Shown here: one piece after another, positions 44,192 through 56,316 of the stretch
Numbering within the stretch: the first letter of the stretch is position 1
How the letters are laid out: every line of letters begins with the position of its first letter
Assembly (NCBI GenBank): GCA_030247885.1
Contig: JAPDRO010000011.1
Coordinates: 806,001 to 870,000, forward strand
Source: Taxawa tesnikishii (nom. ined.)
Lineage: Eukaryota; Ascomycota; Dothideomycetes; Dothideales
DNA: 64,000 bases
Direction: 5' to 3'
Notes under the pieces: generated by a model
Told to the model about the DNA's origin: nothing
The model's input: the letters and a program-made list of their open reading frames with translations, nothing else
The model's database searches: none
Position numbers and translations under genes: made by a program

Positions 44192-45505
44192 ATGGCCGCT
44201 CATAATCAGGCGCTGATAGAAGATGACGAATACGAGTACGGACTTGCAAGAAAAACAACTATACTGCACAACTGGTTCTGACGAGACGGACAGCTATGAA
44301 GGATTGCCGCCGAACTTTTCGCTGGCGGCGAACATGGCCGCAGGAGCGTTCGCAGGCATTGCAGTTCGTCCACCGCATGGACAGTATGTCGGGAAATTCG
44401 CGCTGACATTTACCAGGAACACTCGGTGATGTATCCTGTCGACCTCCTCAAGGTTCGTTGCAATACCTTCATCCGGATGTGAGACGAACGGTCGCGCTAA
44501 ACCTCCGCAGACCCGAATGCAAGTTGTCAACCCTACACCAGCCGCCATCTACACAGGCATTGGAAACGCGATAGCAACCATTTCAAGAGCAGAAGGATAC
44601 CTTTCGTTGTGGAGAGGGCTGTCGAGTGTGGTTGTGGGCGCAGGTCCGTCGAGATCCGACATGGCAGGCGCAGCGGACTGCTGCTGACAAGGGACACAGG
44701 GCCGGCGCACGCAATTTATTTCGCGACTTATGAGGCCGTAAAGCAGGCCATGGGCGGTAACGCTTCTGGGCATCATCCATTGGCAGCAGGTAATTCAAGA
44801 TTCCGTCGGCTTCCACGATAGTATGCGCTAACCGCGAGTGAAGCCACCAGTGGCGCTTGCGCGACGATCGCGAGTGATGCATTCATGAACCCATTTGATG
44901 GTATGGGAAGACACATGCGTTGACGTGTCCGCGTACTAACAGCGCACAGTCATCAAGCAGAGAATGCAAGTTCACGGCTCTGTCTACACATCAATGTCGC
45001 AGTGCGCGCGCGCTGTTTTCCGCAACGAAGGCCTCGGTGCTTTCTATGTTTCTTATCCTACTACTCTGGCGATGACCGTCCCATTCACAGCACTGCAATT
45101 CACGGCTTATGAATCTCTGAACAAGGTTTTGCGTAGACGGCAAGGATACGACCCAATTACGCATTGCACGGCTGGTGGTCTTGCTGGAGGGATTGCTGCG
45201 GCCGCTACGACGCCTTTGGATGTGGTCAAGACTTTGCTCCAAACTAGGGGTAGCTCTACTGATGCTGAGATCCGGGGCGCAAGGGGATTTTGGGATGCTG
45301 CTGGGATAATCTCCAGGAGGGAAGGCGCGAAGGGATTCTTTAGGGGCATGAACGCCAGAGTGGTCACGGCTGCACCAAGTACGGCCATTTGCTGGTACGT
45401 CCTCTCAACGGGATATTCGTGCAGGCAACAGTCACTGACACCTGTTCTAGGTCCGCTTATGAGGTCGCAAAAGCATACTTTATCGCCCGCGAGGAGGCCA
45501 AATGA
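44192..45505 (+). CDS. Mitochondrial carrier of the Mrs3/Mrs4 iron-transporter type
   Basis: Inner-membrane carrier; Mrs3/4 (mitoferrin) members import iron. Eight exons, about 311 aa: 44192-44235, 44294-44363, 44417-44452, 44511-44643, 44700-44789, about 44838-44900, 44950-45394, 45451-45505. The three carrier signatures are present: YPVDLLKTRMQ, NPFDVIKQRMQVHG and TPLDVVKTLLQTRG, each after the repeat's first helix. Other landmarks: LPPNFSLAANMAAGAFAGIA, AGPAHAIYFATYEAVK and WRGLSSVVVGAG. At the start of exon 6 the phase is off by one: the only acceptor is cgcgag before tgaagcc at 44837-44838, where cgag/gtgaagcc would fit, so one G is probably missing. It ends SAYEVAKAYFIAREEAK. Confidence 0.87.
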
Positions 45506-46675
45506 AGCGCACGAATGCGGCCCGCTGGCTCTGGCGTTTGGGAAGCATACGACAGGATCCTCTCCACCAATCCGCATATCGCGGAATTCCGTTCTCATTT
45601 TGGGTTGAGGTTTGGAGCGTCGACAAGCGGAGGAGCAAGATCTGATAAAACGCGCGTCTAATCAGATGATCCGACACGGACATGGAACTTTTACGCGCAA
45701 CGCGACTGGACGTTCCAGAGGCAAGATTCCGCTTGTTTCTTCACGCGGTTACCATTTCCAGGTGTTCTAGATCTGATGCTTTTCTCTTTGGGCGGGCATC
45801 AAACCTGTTTCTGTAGGATAGATGGACGGGCGCTGGAGGACGACGTGCCACGACTGTAGATATACCAAAAGCTGCTGCATACGCCATCTTGAACACAGAT
45901 CGAGTCAAGACGACCCACGACACTTCATCGTGACGCGCCTTCTGTGATATCATTTGATGATATTGCAGGCTTGTTTCAGGCATTGTTGCCAGAATCGAGG
46001 TGTATGGGCAGCTCATGGCCTGTTCCTCTTCTTTCCCGGCCACCTCAGCCATCTTTGATCGGCAACGCCAGAACACCAACCACCTCGTCCATGTTGGAAA
46101 CATATCCATACGTCAACCCGTCCTCTCTCCGATAACTATTCTCCCTCCTTCTCGCTTCTTGACTTTCTCATCTGCATCCTCAAACCCAATCCTCCCTCAC
46201 CGCCTGCGATTGTTGCGACTCTGCGCTCGACTCTCCCGTCCGCGGAACCCCGCCTCTTCGCTTCTGCAGCCTCGTGTCACCACTCAATCATCGGCCTGCG
46301 CCTCACACGACAAGCTCGCCTCGACCGTTGGGCACCGCCGCATCGCCATCGCATTATACACCGACCGACGACGTACATATATCGACCATTCAAAACATCG
46401 CCGAGGACAACTCAAGAGCAGGAGAACATCCGGCGCAAATCGAGGACGCGACTGCTGCTGCGCACGCCGGAACGCGCTCCGCTAGCAAACGCATAACCGC
46501 CATCCGCGACCTGCGATAGCCGTTACGACACCAACGGTCTCCGATCCATATCGCAACGGTTCTGTCGTCCTCCCCTCCCGCAGAGGACCAACGGCACAGC
46601 GAACGGCCTCGAACAACGGCGCGAGAATACGCCGCTTGGCACACCGAGTTCCGTAAGGACTGAAATACAGACACG
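45506..46675. other. Long spacer, probably including a C/T-rich 5' leader
   Basis: 1.17 kb with no convincing gene. From about 46080 to 46660 it is rich in C and T with several short upstream frames, consistent with promoter and leader of the next gene. The minus-strand frame 46109-45741 has no family features. Confidence 0.5.
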
Positions 46676-47419
46676 ATGGCACGAAGCGACCGTTCAAGAG
46701 AGACGAGGATCGTCGTCCAGCAGCGGTATTACTGGCCGGATCAACAGCTCAACTTTTGGATCATCATCATGCTGGCGACAGCAGGTACGATCCTGGGTAT
46801 CTTTGCCGACTTTATCATGGTGCAAAATCAGTTGAGGGTGGGGATTCCTTGGTACGTGACACCTTCGTTCTTTCTCAATGATCCGGCGAGAGGCAGCCCC
46901 GAAGCGAGCGCAGGGGTCGATTGTGACAAGTCTAGAGTAGTAGTTTGGCTAACACTGTACAGGCTCTTCCCTTACGGCGTGACCGTCGGCTCCCTCCTGG
47001 TCCTCTTCATAATCATCATGCTCATTCTGATCGGTCAAAAACGCTTGGTGCCCAACGTGGTCCTACTGGGCACTTTCATCCTGCTCGTGCTCTTCATCAC
47101 CGGCCTCATCGAGACCGCAATCCAGCTTTTCGGCCCAGCGGTAAGTTCCTTCACACACTCGTTTTTTTCGGACAAGAATCCTCCAACGAGCAAATGTCAC
47201 TGACCGATTCCTCAATAGGGCAACGTCAACGGCAACTGCTCGAGATACGTTTCGAACAACCAAGTCACGGGCGTCAGCATACAAACGCTGGCCTGGCTGG
47301 AACAAAACAGCATATGTCAATCCTGGATGGCGGTCTTCGCGTTCTGGATCATCGGTACCATTTTCCTGATCTGGATGATGATCATGGCGTCCCAGGTGGC
47401 GAGGAGGAACTACGATTGA
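46676..47419 (+). CDS. Four-transmembrane fungal membrane protein (MARVEL-like topology)
   Basis: Exons 46676-46851, 46963-47140 and 47219-47419 give an intact 184-aa protein. Four hydrophobic segments are visible: FWIIIMLATAGTILGIFADF, a second at PYGVTVGSLLVLFIIIMLIL, a third at VVLLGTFILLVLFITGLIET, and a fourth at WMAVFAFWIIGTIFLIWMMI. A loop between the third and fourth contains NCSRYVSNN and a second cysteine (SICQSW), possibly a disulfide, with N-glycosylation sequons (NCS, NNS-like). The short basic N- and C-termini are probably cytosolic. I cannot name the family; the four-helix layout resembles MARVEL/tetraspan-like fungal plasma membrane proteins. Confidence 0.72.
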
Positions 47420-48763
47420 TTTTCTCCTTCTCCACAGTTTTGATTCACCAATCTCGTCAAATTTTTTTTGCACGCGGGGCCAAGGACACAACGGCTGGGC
47501 TGTGTGGTGATTCTTGGAGGGTCTTTCTTGCGATGCATGCGGTTTTTTCATGGGCGTTTCGAGCGGGTGCTTTGCTATGTGGATATCCCGCTCCCCGAGG
47601 AGGAGGAGGCACGAGTACATGATGTCTGTTGGTTCTTTTTTTCCCTTCTTTTGGTCCCCTCGTGATACGGCTAAATACAAAATTGATCCGTTCGATTTCA
47701 TGTCCTCCATTCGGTTGCACGGGGTATGTACTCCTTCCCGTTTTCAAAGACCGGAAATCGAGAGCTGATGCATTGAATGGGGGCAGCGTGTATAGCTCTC
47801 GGGAAAGAGCGGAGAAAAGGGGTAGAGAGGGCCGTGATTGATTCTGAGTGAAGGTGCAGATGGGCGGGACGCATATGTATGTATGTATCCATCGGCGACC
47901 ACGCTTACTGAGAACGGGTGAGGAGATATATAGCGCGATCGAAACCGCGTGCGGGTGGGTACTTTTGTAGCAACAGAGATCGGGAGGTGAGCTCGTGCTT
48001 GGTATACAACTGTCCCGCTGCCGTTGGAATATCTTTCGAACATTCCCCCCCATCTTTTTTTCTCTTTTTTCTTTTTGAAGGTACAGATTGAGAAGATTTT
48101 GTTTTCTTGTCTGCATCGCAGGTTGTCTTAGCATCACGCTGTCGAGAAGCTGCGTTTGATCGGATTCGAAACCTATTACGGTGGGAGATTCGAGAAACAT
48201 GGATTGGGAAAATGAGGGCTGGTTAGGTTTCGTTTCCTTGCGTACGGGTGATGCGCCCCCACCCCTCTCCCTTTGTATGAACCAATGAAAGCACTGATAC
48301 AAGCAACATGATGGGTAGGATCGTTCCGACCGGGTTCCTCTTTCCGTGGCTTCGTGGGTCATCTCGAGCCTGTATTTGATCTGTCAAAGGGTTTTGTTCA
48401 AGAAAAGTGATGGTGATGGTGACTTGGACATATTGCTTGAGTGAACCCGCATTAATGCATGCGGGTGGTGGTAGCGTGACAGCATGTTTTCCTCGATGAA
48501 GCAAAGTGCGCCTTGTTAAGGTGCCATGTAGGCACACCTGCGTACCAGTGGATCGATTGTAAAAGTCGCCCAATAGGTCGTATCTTCCGCAGCACGAAAC
48601 AAACAGTGCCGCGTGTGTATATCCGGTTCTGTCCTTCGTCGTGCCCGAGAGAGAACGCCCTCCCCGACCTTTGCCAGCGTAACGCCCCATCGCCTCAACG
48701 CATGCCACATGCCTGATAAGTTCATGACGTCCAAACAACTCGCCCCACCCCCCAAACCTCGCC
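47420..48763. other. Convergent 3' region, nothing recognised
   Basis: 1.34 kb between the stops of the four-TM gene and the F-box gene. The long minus-strand frame (48362-47457) is low in complexity and lacks domain features. T- and G-rich tracts are present; no RNA gene was recognised. Confidence 0.5.
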
Positions 48764-50647
48764 CTAATCATCCGGATACTCGTCTCTGATGTTGCTGACA
48801 AACATCCTGCTCCCCTCCTCATAGCGCTTGAAGTACGCGCCAGCGATCCGCATCAACGCCTCACTCGGCCTCGCATTCAGGGCCTCGATATTCTCCTCGG
48901 CCACGTAGCGGCGGGATTTGTCTTCGCCCCTGGGTACATAGTCAGGCCTCTGCTCTGGTTGCAAAATACAAACGAAAAAAAGGGGGGTTGTTGAAGGTGG
49001 TGGGGTTTTGAGAACTTACAGGACGTGGTAGAAGCTCTGATTGCGACCTCGCGGCAACTGGTCCACGCGCATGTTCATCATCCAATCCTCCTGGGCCTGA
49101 CACTTGGGGTCCCAGCCCACGACGACGCCTTGGTATCCGTACCGCATGTGCTGGAACGGCTGGCCGACCTTGAACTTGACGTTCTGCGTGCGCGGACCGT
49201 CGCGTTTCTGCTGTGGCTTGTCGCTCCGGTCTTCGGCGCGCATGGCTTCCAGTAGCAGGATTAGCTGGTCCAGATGCGGATGGCCCGTTGAGGTCATCAG
49301 CGGCACAATGTACCGCTCGATCAGGCCAATGTCCTCGGGGTAGTGGTTCTGGAAGTGCTCGGCGAGGTAGGGGAGGTAGTTGCGCAGGGCAACTTCGCCG
49401 ACGCCGTTGGCGCCTAGTGCGAACATGGAAGACCACAGGAAGCTGTAGAAGGCCGAGTCGACGTCGAGGTCCAGGTCTGGCGTGCGGAGGTTGCGTCGTC
49501 CACCTCGTCGCTCGCGCGCGTTTTCGACGGATGTTACGATGTTGCGCCCTGTGCGCTGGATCATGTCGCGCGAGAGGGCGGGGAGCATGTATTGGTAGTA
49601 GTTTGCCCGAGGAATGGACATGTGGCGGAGTTTCGACTCGAGCTCTTCGCGGTCGGCGGGCGTTTCTTGCCGCCACGGATCCATGTAAATGGCATCGCGT
49701 GGGACTGTCCGGGACGCGGCCCATTCTTGGAATATGGACGGTGTGGACGGGTCGGAGGAATCGACGAGTACATAGATGTGGAAGGGGTAGTTGCAAGGCC
49801 AGGCATTGAGTCCGAGACGCCGTGCGACACAGGTGTAGATGGCGGCTGATTGCAAGGGCAATGTGCTGGGGGTGTCACTGGTCAAGGCTACACCCATGTA
49901 ATTGTTCGGCAGGGCATGATAGTCCCGTGTCTCATCGTCATTTCCGACAAGGCCGTGGGCGCGGAGGTAGCTGGCCACGGTGACGGCTCGTTGTTGGTAG
50001 TGCTGTCTGTCAACGTCCCGGTGCTCGCGCCGTATGTTTGCGGCAATGCGGTCGAGCGCCGCCTCGGTGTCGCTTACATCTCCCTGTCTCGAGCCAAGTA
50101 CGAACAGATCGAAGGCGCCCAACGCTCTCTCCAGTGGTGGGAAAGGGTCGTGCTCCAGGCCGTGCCACTCCCGCGTTGCCTGCCTCCTGTGGATGAGGCC
50201 GAGGATGGCTTCGCTGTAGTACCTCCTCGCCAGCACATCCTCGGCGTCTTGCGGGGTCTCCATCTCCTCCAGAAGCACATCCTTGGCGTCGTATTCCAGC
50301 CCGGCAAGCGCCTCCATACGGGCTATGCGGCCCTTTTGTGTGTCAAGGAGGGCATCGAGCCTCGTCTTTATGTAGCGATCGCGCGTCTTGCGGTCCAGAA
50401 ACTTCTCTTTCCATTGCGTTTCGCCCGCGGGGCCAGCGAGCTGAGCCCTCAACTTGTCAACATCCTTCCAGTACTTCCAGGTATGCTGGCAGTGGTAGCG
50501 CCACAGTAAGGGCTCGTTGGCGATCTTGTTCAGGCGCTTGGAGGTGGCGCTGGCGGCGGCGAGGGTCACGGGTGGCAGGTAGGTGAAGATGCTCTCGAGG
50601 ATTTCATCGGGCAGGCTGTAGAGGGTAATATTCTCCGTTTCCGGCAT
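48764..50647 (-). CDS. FBXO21-like protein (F-box, SirB1/transglutaminase-like, YccV domains)
   Basis: A likely substrate receptor of an SCF ubiquitin ligase, about 606 aa. Residues 5-50 form the F-box (LYSLPDEILESIFTYLPPVT, then RLNKIANEPLLWRYHC). The middle is a SirB1-type transglutaminase-like fold (AIYTCVARRLGLNAWPCNYP, FHIYVLVDSS). The C-terminus is a YccV/HspQ-like domain (KFKVGQPFQHMRYGYQGVVV, GWDPKC) ending with RYVAEENIE and FVSNIRDEYPDD. Exon 1 is 50647-49020 with a strong gtaagt donor; exon 2 begins near 48954. The phase of this join is off by one: either one base is surplus (or two are missing) or a weaker donor (CAC/gtcctg) with acceptor ccagag is used. Confidence 0.82.
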
Positions 50648-51247
50648 GGTGCAGGTCTTGTGCTTGCAGGCGCTACAGGAGCACAGGAACACGGGAATTG
50701 CAGCTACAGTCGTAGTGTTGTAATTATAGGCGAGTTGTAGGTGCAATGATTTCCTTCTCCGCGCGCGCCAGAATCATGACGAATGACGCAAAAGCAAGCG
50801 GAACGGCGGGGACAGGACGGGGACAGGTTGGATTGGACGATTGGACGATTGGACCCTTTGAAGCTCGAGCAGCGCTGCAGCTGTCAATTGGGCCTCGGTC
50901 GAGTCTATTGAATTGGATTGAATTCAGTTCAATTCAATTCAATTGTTCTCTATTCTTGCTCAGTAACCACAATGCAAACTTGTCCAATCCTCGCAGTAAA
51001 CACTGTTTTTGCATGACCATCTCCAATGCCGTAATCAGACACCAACACAGCAAGACACTTGCAACGCATACATGGTCTGCGCATCAAGACAGCCCTGTCA
51101 CACCCGGCAGATGGGCATTGCGACGCATGATATCATTGATACCTCCCGGGACCTGTCGTATAAGATGCAATTACCGCTCAATCAGGCACAAAGGCTAGCT
51201 TACTCTATCCATTCGTCTTTTCCGTCCTACAATACCAATCCTTAACC
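50648..51247. other. Divergent spacer with TTCAA-type repeat
   Basis: A 600-base head-to-head promoter region. It contains the repeat at 50907-50945 and nothing else that I recognise. Confidence 0.5.
50907..50945. repeat. Imperfect (TTCAA)n tract
   Basis: Alternating attgaatt and repeated ttcaa units, partly palindromic (attgaattcagttcaat). It lies in the divergent promoter of the F-box and SnoaL-like genes. Confidence 0.7.
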
Positions 51248-52237
51248 ATGTTCAAGACGTCTCTCCGCGTATTGAGGCCTCTGGCCCAGCAGAGCACCCT
51301 CACTGCCAGATCTCAAGCTCCCTTTCTGGCAGCACGATGCCTGTCGACATCCGCTCGCAGACCCGTCGACATCGGTAACAACTCTGGCAGCCTCAACGTC
51401 CTCTCCGGCAGCCAGGGCACCGCCCAGGTCCCCAACAAGGACGACCTCTACCCCGTCACCCAACCGCCTCTGGACACCTACCCTGCCGAAGCCACACGCA
51501 ACAACTCGAACGGTTCCGACCAGGACGTCATCGAGCGCATGAAGATCCGCGAGATCTGCGAAGGTTGGGGCCTATACCGAGACGCTGGCGAGTGGCAGAA
51601 CTACCGCAGCATGTTCCACGACGACGCCTACATCGCCACGTCCTGGAACCAAGGTCCCATCGACGAGTTCATCGAGGCCTCAAAGGCCGGCTTCGAGAAG
51701 GGAAGCTCGTTCATGTACATCATGCACCGCATCATTGGCCAGACCGTCGATGTGCAGGGAGATCGTGCGGTCAGCAAGATGAAGGTCACAATTACCTGCA
51801 GGTTTACCTTCGACGGCATCGAAGTCGACAACGAAGCCGACTGCAGGTTCTTCTTCATGCTGGAGAAGAGAGGGGCAAATGGGGCATCTGCCGGTACACG
51901 TTGCTGTTCGACAAGGACAAAATGGTGCCCGTGCACCCGAGCCGGTCCTTCGATATTCCAATGAAGGAGGTCGAGAAGTATCCGTCGTACGTGCAGTGCG
52001 CCAAGGCTGCATGCCGATGTTGTAGCTGACATCTCTCTCAGTGGATACCGCTACCTGGCCTGGTGTGAGAGCCAGATCGGATCGCCTCCGAAGATGGATC
52101 TCAATGCTCACGGTCCGGAGCGCGACATTCTTTATGCCAAATGCAAGGATTGGCTCGATGGCAAACACGTCATGCCGAACCTGACGGGCCACGATGTGAT
52201 CAACTACTTGGAAGCAGACTTCCCTGATCGCGGTTGA
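51248..52237 (+). CDS. SnoaL-like (NTF2-fold) protein with mitochondrial-type presequence
   Basis: Exons 51248-51986 and 52042-52237, about 311 aa. The N-terminal 40 residues (MFKTSLRVLRPLAQQSTLTA, ending CLSTSARR) look like a cleavable matrix presequence. The rest is an NTF2-like fold of the SnoaL type: IREICEGWGLYRDAGEWQNY, RSMFHDDAYIATSWNQGPID, a bent sheet with VTITCRFTFDGIEVDNEADC and FFFMLEKR, and a C-terminal YRYLAWCESQIGSPPKMDL. Fungal members are often annotated as SnoaL-like hydratases or dehydratases; the activity here is unknown. FMLEKRG and KWGICRYTLLFDKDKMVPVH are in different frames; one more G in GGGG at 51872-51875 joins them and makes the length divisible by three. Confidence 0.75.
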
Positions 52238-52645
52238 AGGTTGGTAGGACCCCTTGCTTGTAAAAGCAGAGCAATGTCGCGAAGCCACACGAATCAGGAC
52301 GCATGAATTCCTCTCGGGCTTTTGCATGTCTGCTAGCAAGAGACGAGGAACAGATTTCGTCATGAGAGCGGCTATTTTCTTTTGAGCGATATTAACGCTA
52401 TGAACAGAACATGTATGATAAATGTAATGTGAAGCAAACCGGGTTTCTGATTGGGTGCGTGGGTTGAGCTTCAAAACAGAACAGAGCGTTGTCCCTCACA
52501 ACAAGGCAACCTAGCTTGGCTTAACCGCCCGGGAAGTCTGCTTCACAGAGCTCCTACCAACACCACCACAGCTATAACCTTAACCCAACCCATTCCGTAC
52601 CAATGCAGCGATTTCTGTAAGACGACACTCGAATATCCTATCACC
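52238..52645. other. Intergenic region, nothing recognised
   Basis: Same-strand spacer of 408 bases. The frame of the next gene is open upstream to 52451, but the chosen ATG at 52646 (tcaccATGTGG) has the better context. Confidence 0.5.
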
Positions 52646-55600
52646 ATGTGGCGTTATCAGATGGGGACGCCGTGTCCTCAAGTGTCCAAAACAACAAACG
52701 CGCGTTTCGGCCCGGACAATGTAAACAACGCCAAAACATTGATGGACGATATTTTCGCCATTGACGGAGACACCACCACGCTCGTCGCCCAGGTTCTCGG
52801 AGAGGAATTCAGGAACGCAAAGCCCGAATTGAGACGCCAGACGTTGCTGAAGAAGCCGAAGAAGAATGGCGCGATTGGCATTTTCGAGGATAGCACGGCG
52901 CAGCCTGCCAAGGAGGTCGACAGGGTCAAGGCGCGTTCACTGTATGCGAAGCCGAAGAAGGCCAAATTGGAGACATTGAAGGAAGATCGTGTTGGACGCG
53001 TCGTGTCGGACCAAGAATCTGTTGATAAAGGCAAGGAATATGGATCGGTTGCGCAAGAGAAGGATGGCAAGGAGAATCTTGAGTCGGGCTATCAAGAGAA
53101 GGAGCAGAAAGATACGGAGCTGGACGTTGAATCAAAGAGGGACATGCGCAGACGGACTATCTGGGTGCCATCGGACGATACTACCATCGCGACTATCCAT
53201 CCGGGAGCACATACACACATCCTGAAGGATGATACGCTGGGCCTGCCCTACTGGGACACCAAAGAGCTAGATTCCGTCATCCCACAATGTACCGTTGCGC
53301 CTGTTGGACGGGCGTCACCCGGAGTTTCCAAGGCACCACGCAAATCGCTCGCTGCAGCGCCCAAGAGAGCAGCATTCTCACAACTGAGCAGAACCGACGC
53401 CAACATCATCCGTGGAGACGTGGCCGGTTCCGGTGGTGGCAAGGAGAATCTCCCGCCAGGAATGCATCCTTACTTGAAGAGAACTTCCGTCAGGTCTGCT
53501 GTTCCCACAGATGTCAAGCCAGTCAAAGCCCCACCAAGGCAGAGTCTTTCCCCTCAGAACGAGTCGAGCGGCAAATCAAGGTTGCTGGAATCTACAGCTG
53601 CCTCGCAAGCTCGGCAGACAGCGGCCAAGAAGCGCCCGGTTTCCGAGCTCAGAGAGGGTGCATTGAGGACTAAGAAAACAACACCGTCCTCGACGGAACC
53701 TGCCAAACGTTCAGTGGCTAAGACGGTCCGACGTCCGTCCATCGAAGCGAAGAGCAGTCCTCTTCCAACGCAGTCACAGAGCTTCAGAGCCGTCAGCAAA
53801 GCGCCAAACAAGCTCAGCGTCCCCGCGGTAGCGTTGTCCACCCGCAATGACACTTTGGATAAGTATCCAGTGCTTCCGAACGACCTGTCCCGCGCAGAGA
53901 TGTATGAGGACAGCTGGCTCGACCATCAGGAAGTCGCTCTTACACAACTCATCAACAGACTGTTCGAGCAGGCAGAAGGTGGCGAAAAGGACTCCTCCCT
54001 GGGCCACGCGTTGTTGCGCGACAAACTGTTGGCCATCTATCAGCAACCGGACACCGCGACCCTACACAGGCGTCTGCAGGCTTCGTTGCAATTCGGAGCA
54101 TTGAGCATCGCGAAGGATGTACAGCCTCCGAGCTTGAAAGAGGATGTTGGACTCCGCTGGCGGTTCTTGGATCTCTGGTTGAAATCGTACGACCTGCGGG
54201 TGTTGCAGGCTGCGGTAGAGGTCGTTGTCGGACGGTACTCAGCCACAAGCCAGGCAGACGCAAAGGCATCGAGGAAGGGCCTGGAGCAGTTCCTGCGCAC
54301 GTTCCTCATCAGACACGAGGACGCCATCCCCTCATCCTCAAGCTCAGCAAGTGGAACTTCTTGCCACGAAGTTGAGGGTGCTCCGGCGGGCACGCCTGTC
54401 TGGAGCTGGCGAAGAACCGTACTGCGGAGCTTAATGCTCGTCAACCTTCTGGATCGCGCGAAGACCTCAGGCGCGTTCTCAGGCTGCCTTTTCCAGTCCG
54501 ACTCTGCGTACAAGTCGTCCAACGAGATCTTGCACATCCTGTCGACCATGCTGATTCCCTCCATCGGCGACGTCGTGCGTCCGCTCGGCCACATTGAGTA
54601 CAAAGTGACACACGTTCAACACCCGCTTCAAGAATACCGCTACCATATCAGCAACTTGGCGGTCGATCTTCGCAACGGAGTCGTGCTCACCCGTCTCGTG
54701 GAGTTGCTTTTGTATCCTCCAACAACGCTTCAGACCCTTCCCGACAGCACGGTGACAATCGCGCTGCCGACTGGCGCTACGCTGACCAGCGCCTTCGATC
54801 TCGGGCAGGAGAGCGCGTGGGTGCTTTCGCAGCACCTCAAGTTCCCTGCAGCCGGCAAAGCGCAGAAGCTGTTCAATGTCCAGATTGCGCTCAGCGCGCT
54901 TGCCGGTTTGGGCGGTCTTGCCGAAGCAGCCATGGGGTCCGTGACGGCTGAGGACGTAGTGAACGGACACCGCGAAAGGACGTTGACGCTGCTCTGGAGT
55001 CTGGTGAGCGGATGGGGTCTTGGCCTGTTGGTGGATTGGAAAGAGGTGGAAAGCGAGACGCGCCGCTTGACGCGTGAAGAAACGTCGGATCCACTCGACG
55101 ACGACGACGACCTCGTGTCACTCGACGCCGACGCCGACACCGACGCCGACACACACTCCGACCTCTCCGCCCACGCCTCGCTCCTCCAATCCTGGGCCTC
55201 GGCCATCTGCGGCCCCCGCGGCCTCCCCATCACCAACCTCAGCACCTCCTTCGCCTCTCCCCGCGCCCTCGAAGCCATCGTAGACGCCTACGCCGCCTAC
55301 CTCCCCCGTCCCCTCCCTCAACACCACCACCCTCCTGCATCCCTCCCAGCTCCGCAAACAACAGAAGGAAGCCGCGACCTTGGGCGGCAAGCTCAAATCC
55401 CTCGGCCTCAGCGCCTCCTTCACAACCCTCCTGACCCACAACAACAGCAGCAGCAGTAGCACCAGCACCAGCATCAACATCCCCTCGCGCACCACGACAA
55501 TCTCCCTCCTCGCGCTCCTCGCTTCGCGGCTCCTGCCTCTGGCCCGCACCCACCGCGCCGTCTGCACCCTGCAGCGCTTCTGGCGCTCGCGCCTCCGCGC

Positions 55601-55856
55601 CGCCGCCGTCTCGCGCAGGATCGTGGCCGCGAGCCTGGCGCGCCAGTGCCAGGTTGTCGTGTCGGAGAAGAGGAGGATCGAGGGCGCCGCGTGCGTGCTG
55701 CAGAGGGCTTGGAGGCGTGTGCTGGCCGCGAGGATCGAGCGCTTGGTTGCCGACGTGCTCACGTTTCAGTGCTTGGCCAGGGCGTGGAGGGTTAGGAGGG
55801 AGAGCGGGATGCGGAGGGGTGCGGTCGGGTCGGTGAGGGTTAGGGGCGGTTGGTGA
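52646..55856 (+). CDS. ASPM-like (abnormal spindle) protein with calponin-homology and IQ motifs
   Basis: A spindle-pole/microtubule-associated protein, about 1,069 aa in one exon. Residues 1-430 are basic and disordered, with KEN-box-like KEN strings (GKENL, GGKENLPPG) that could mark APC/C-dependent turnover. Residues 430-600 are helical. A calponin-homology-like region follows (EYRYHISNLAVDLRNGVVLT, RLVELLLYP, and KAQKLFNVQIALSAL). An acidic Asp-rich linker (DADADTDADTHSD) precedes the tail, which holds IQ-type motifs (AVCTLQRFWRSRLRAA and AACVLQRAWRRVLAAR). The tail is in another frame: removing one C from CCCCC at 55303-55307 joins AYAAYLP to VPSLNTTTLLHPSQLRKQQ. This is the CH-plus-IQ layout of the Asp family. 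Confidence 0.82.
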
Positions 55857-56316
55857 GAGGAGGCTGGAGGAGGGATGGGTGGGGGTTTGGAGTGCGGATG
55901 CGGGTGCAGACTGGTGGATTTTGGGGGTGGAGGAGGGGTTTGTCTCGGAGGGCAAGACTGTGAGATGGAGTTGGTGGTGGGTGTGGTTGTGGTGTTGGAG
56001 TCGGGCATTTTGCATTCGGGAGTTCGGCGTTGGTGCCCGTCTGGGAAGAGTCATGGTTGGTAATGATACACTGCATGGTTTTTTTGGTTTCCCATAGAAT
56101 CGAAGACTTTTACAATAGCGATACAGAAGCCTGTTGCATTCCCTCCCTATCCATCATCCGAGGAAACGCACGACAAGAACGCCTAACAGGTAACCAACTT
56201 CCAGCGATCCAGGTATCCATAGCCAGCACGGAAGAAAAGCCACTCCACAAGCAACAATGGCAAGAGTGACAGCAAGACCGACAGCAGCAAGCGTCACGAA
56301 GAGAGGGAGAGTCCTT
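55857..56316. other. Convergent 3' region, G-rich then mixed
   Basis: Between the stops of the ASPM-like and ApsB-like genes. The first 200 bases are strongly G/T-rich on the plus strand. No gene or repeat unit is recognised. Confidence 0.5.

Noticed and set aside
45741-46109. Minus-strand frame of 122 codons in the spacer before the four-TM gene
   Set aside because: No homologous feature, no splice partner, and composition not distinct from the surrounding non-coding sequence.
47457-48362. Minus-strand open frame of 301 codons
   Set aside because: Low-complexity, no start context, no domain-like blocks, and it runs across the 3' region of the four-TM gene.
49213-50509. Plus-strand frames over the F-box gene
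   Set aside because: Antisense shadows; the minus frame has complete F-box, SirB1-like and YccV-like blocks.
55239-56054. Minus-strand frames over the end of the ASPM-like gene
   Set aside because: Pro/His- and Gly-rich antisense readings of the IQ-motif tail; the sense strand has IQ motifs.
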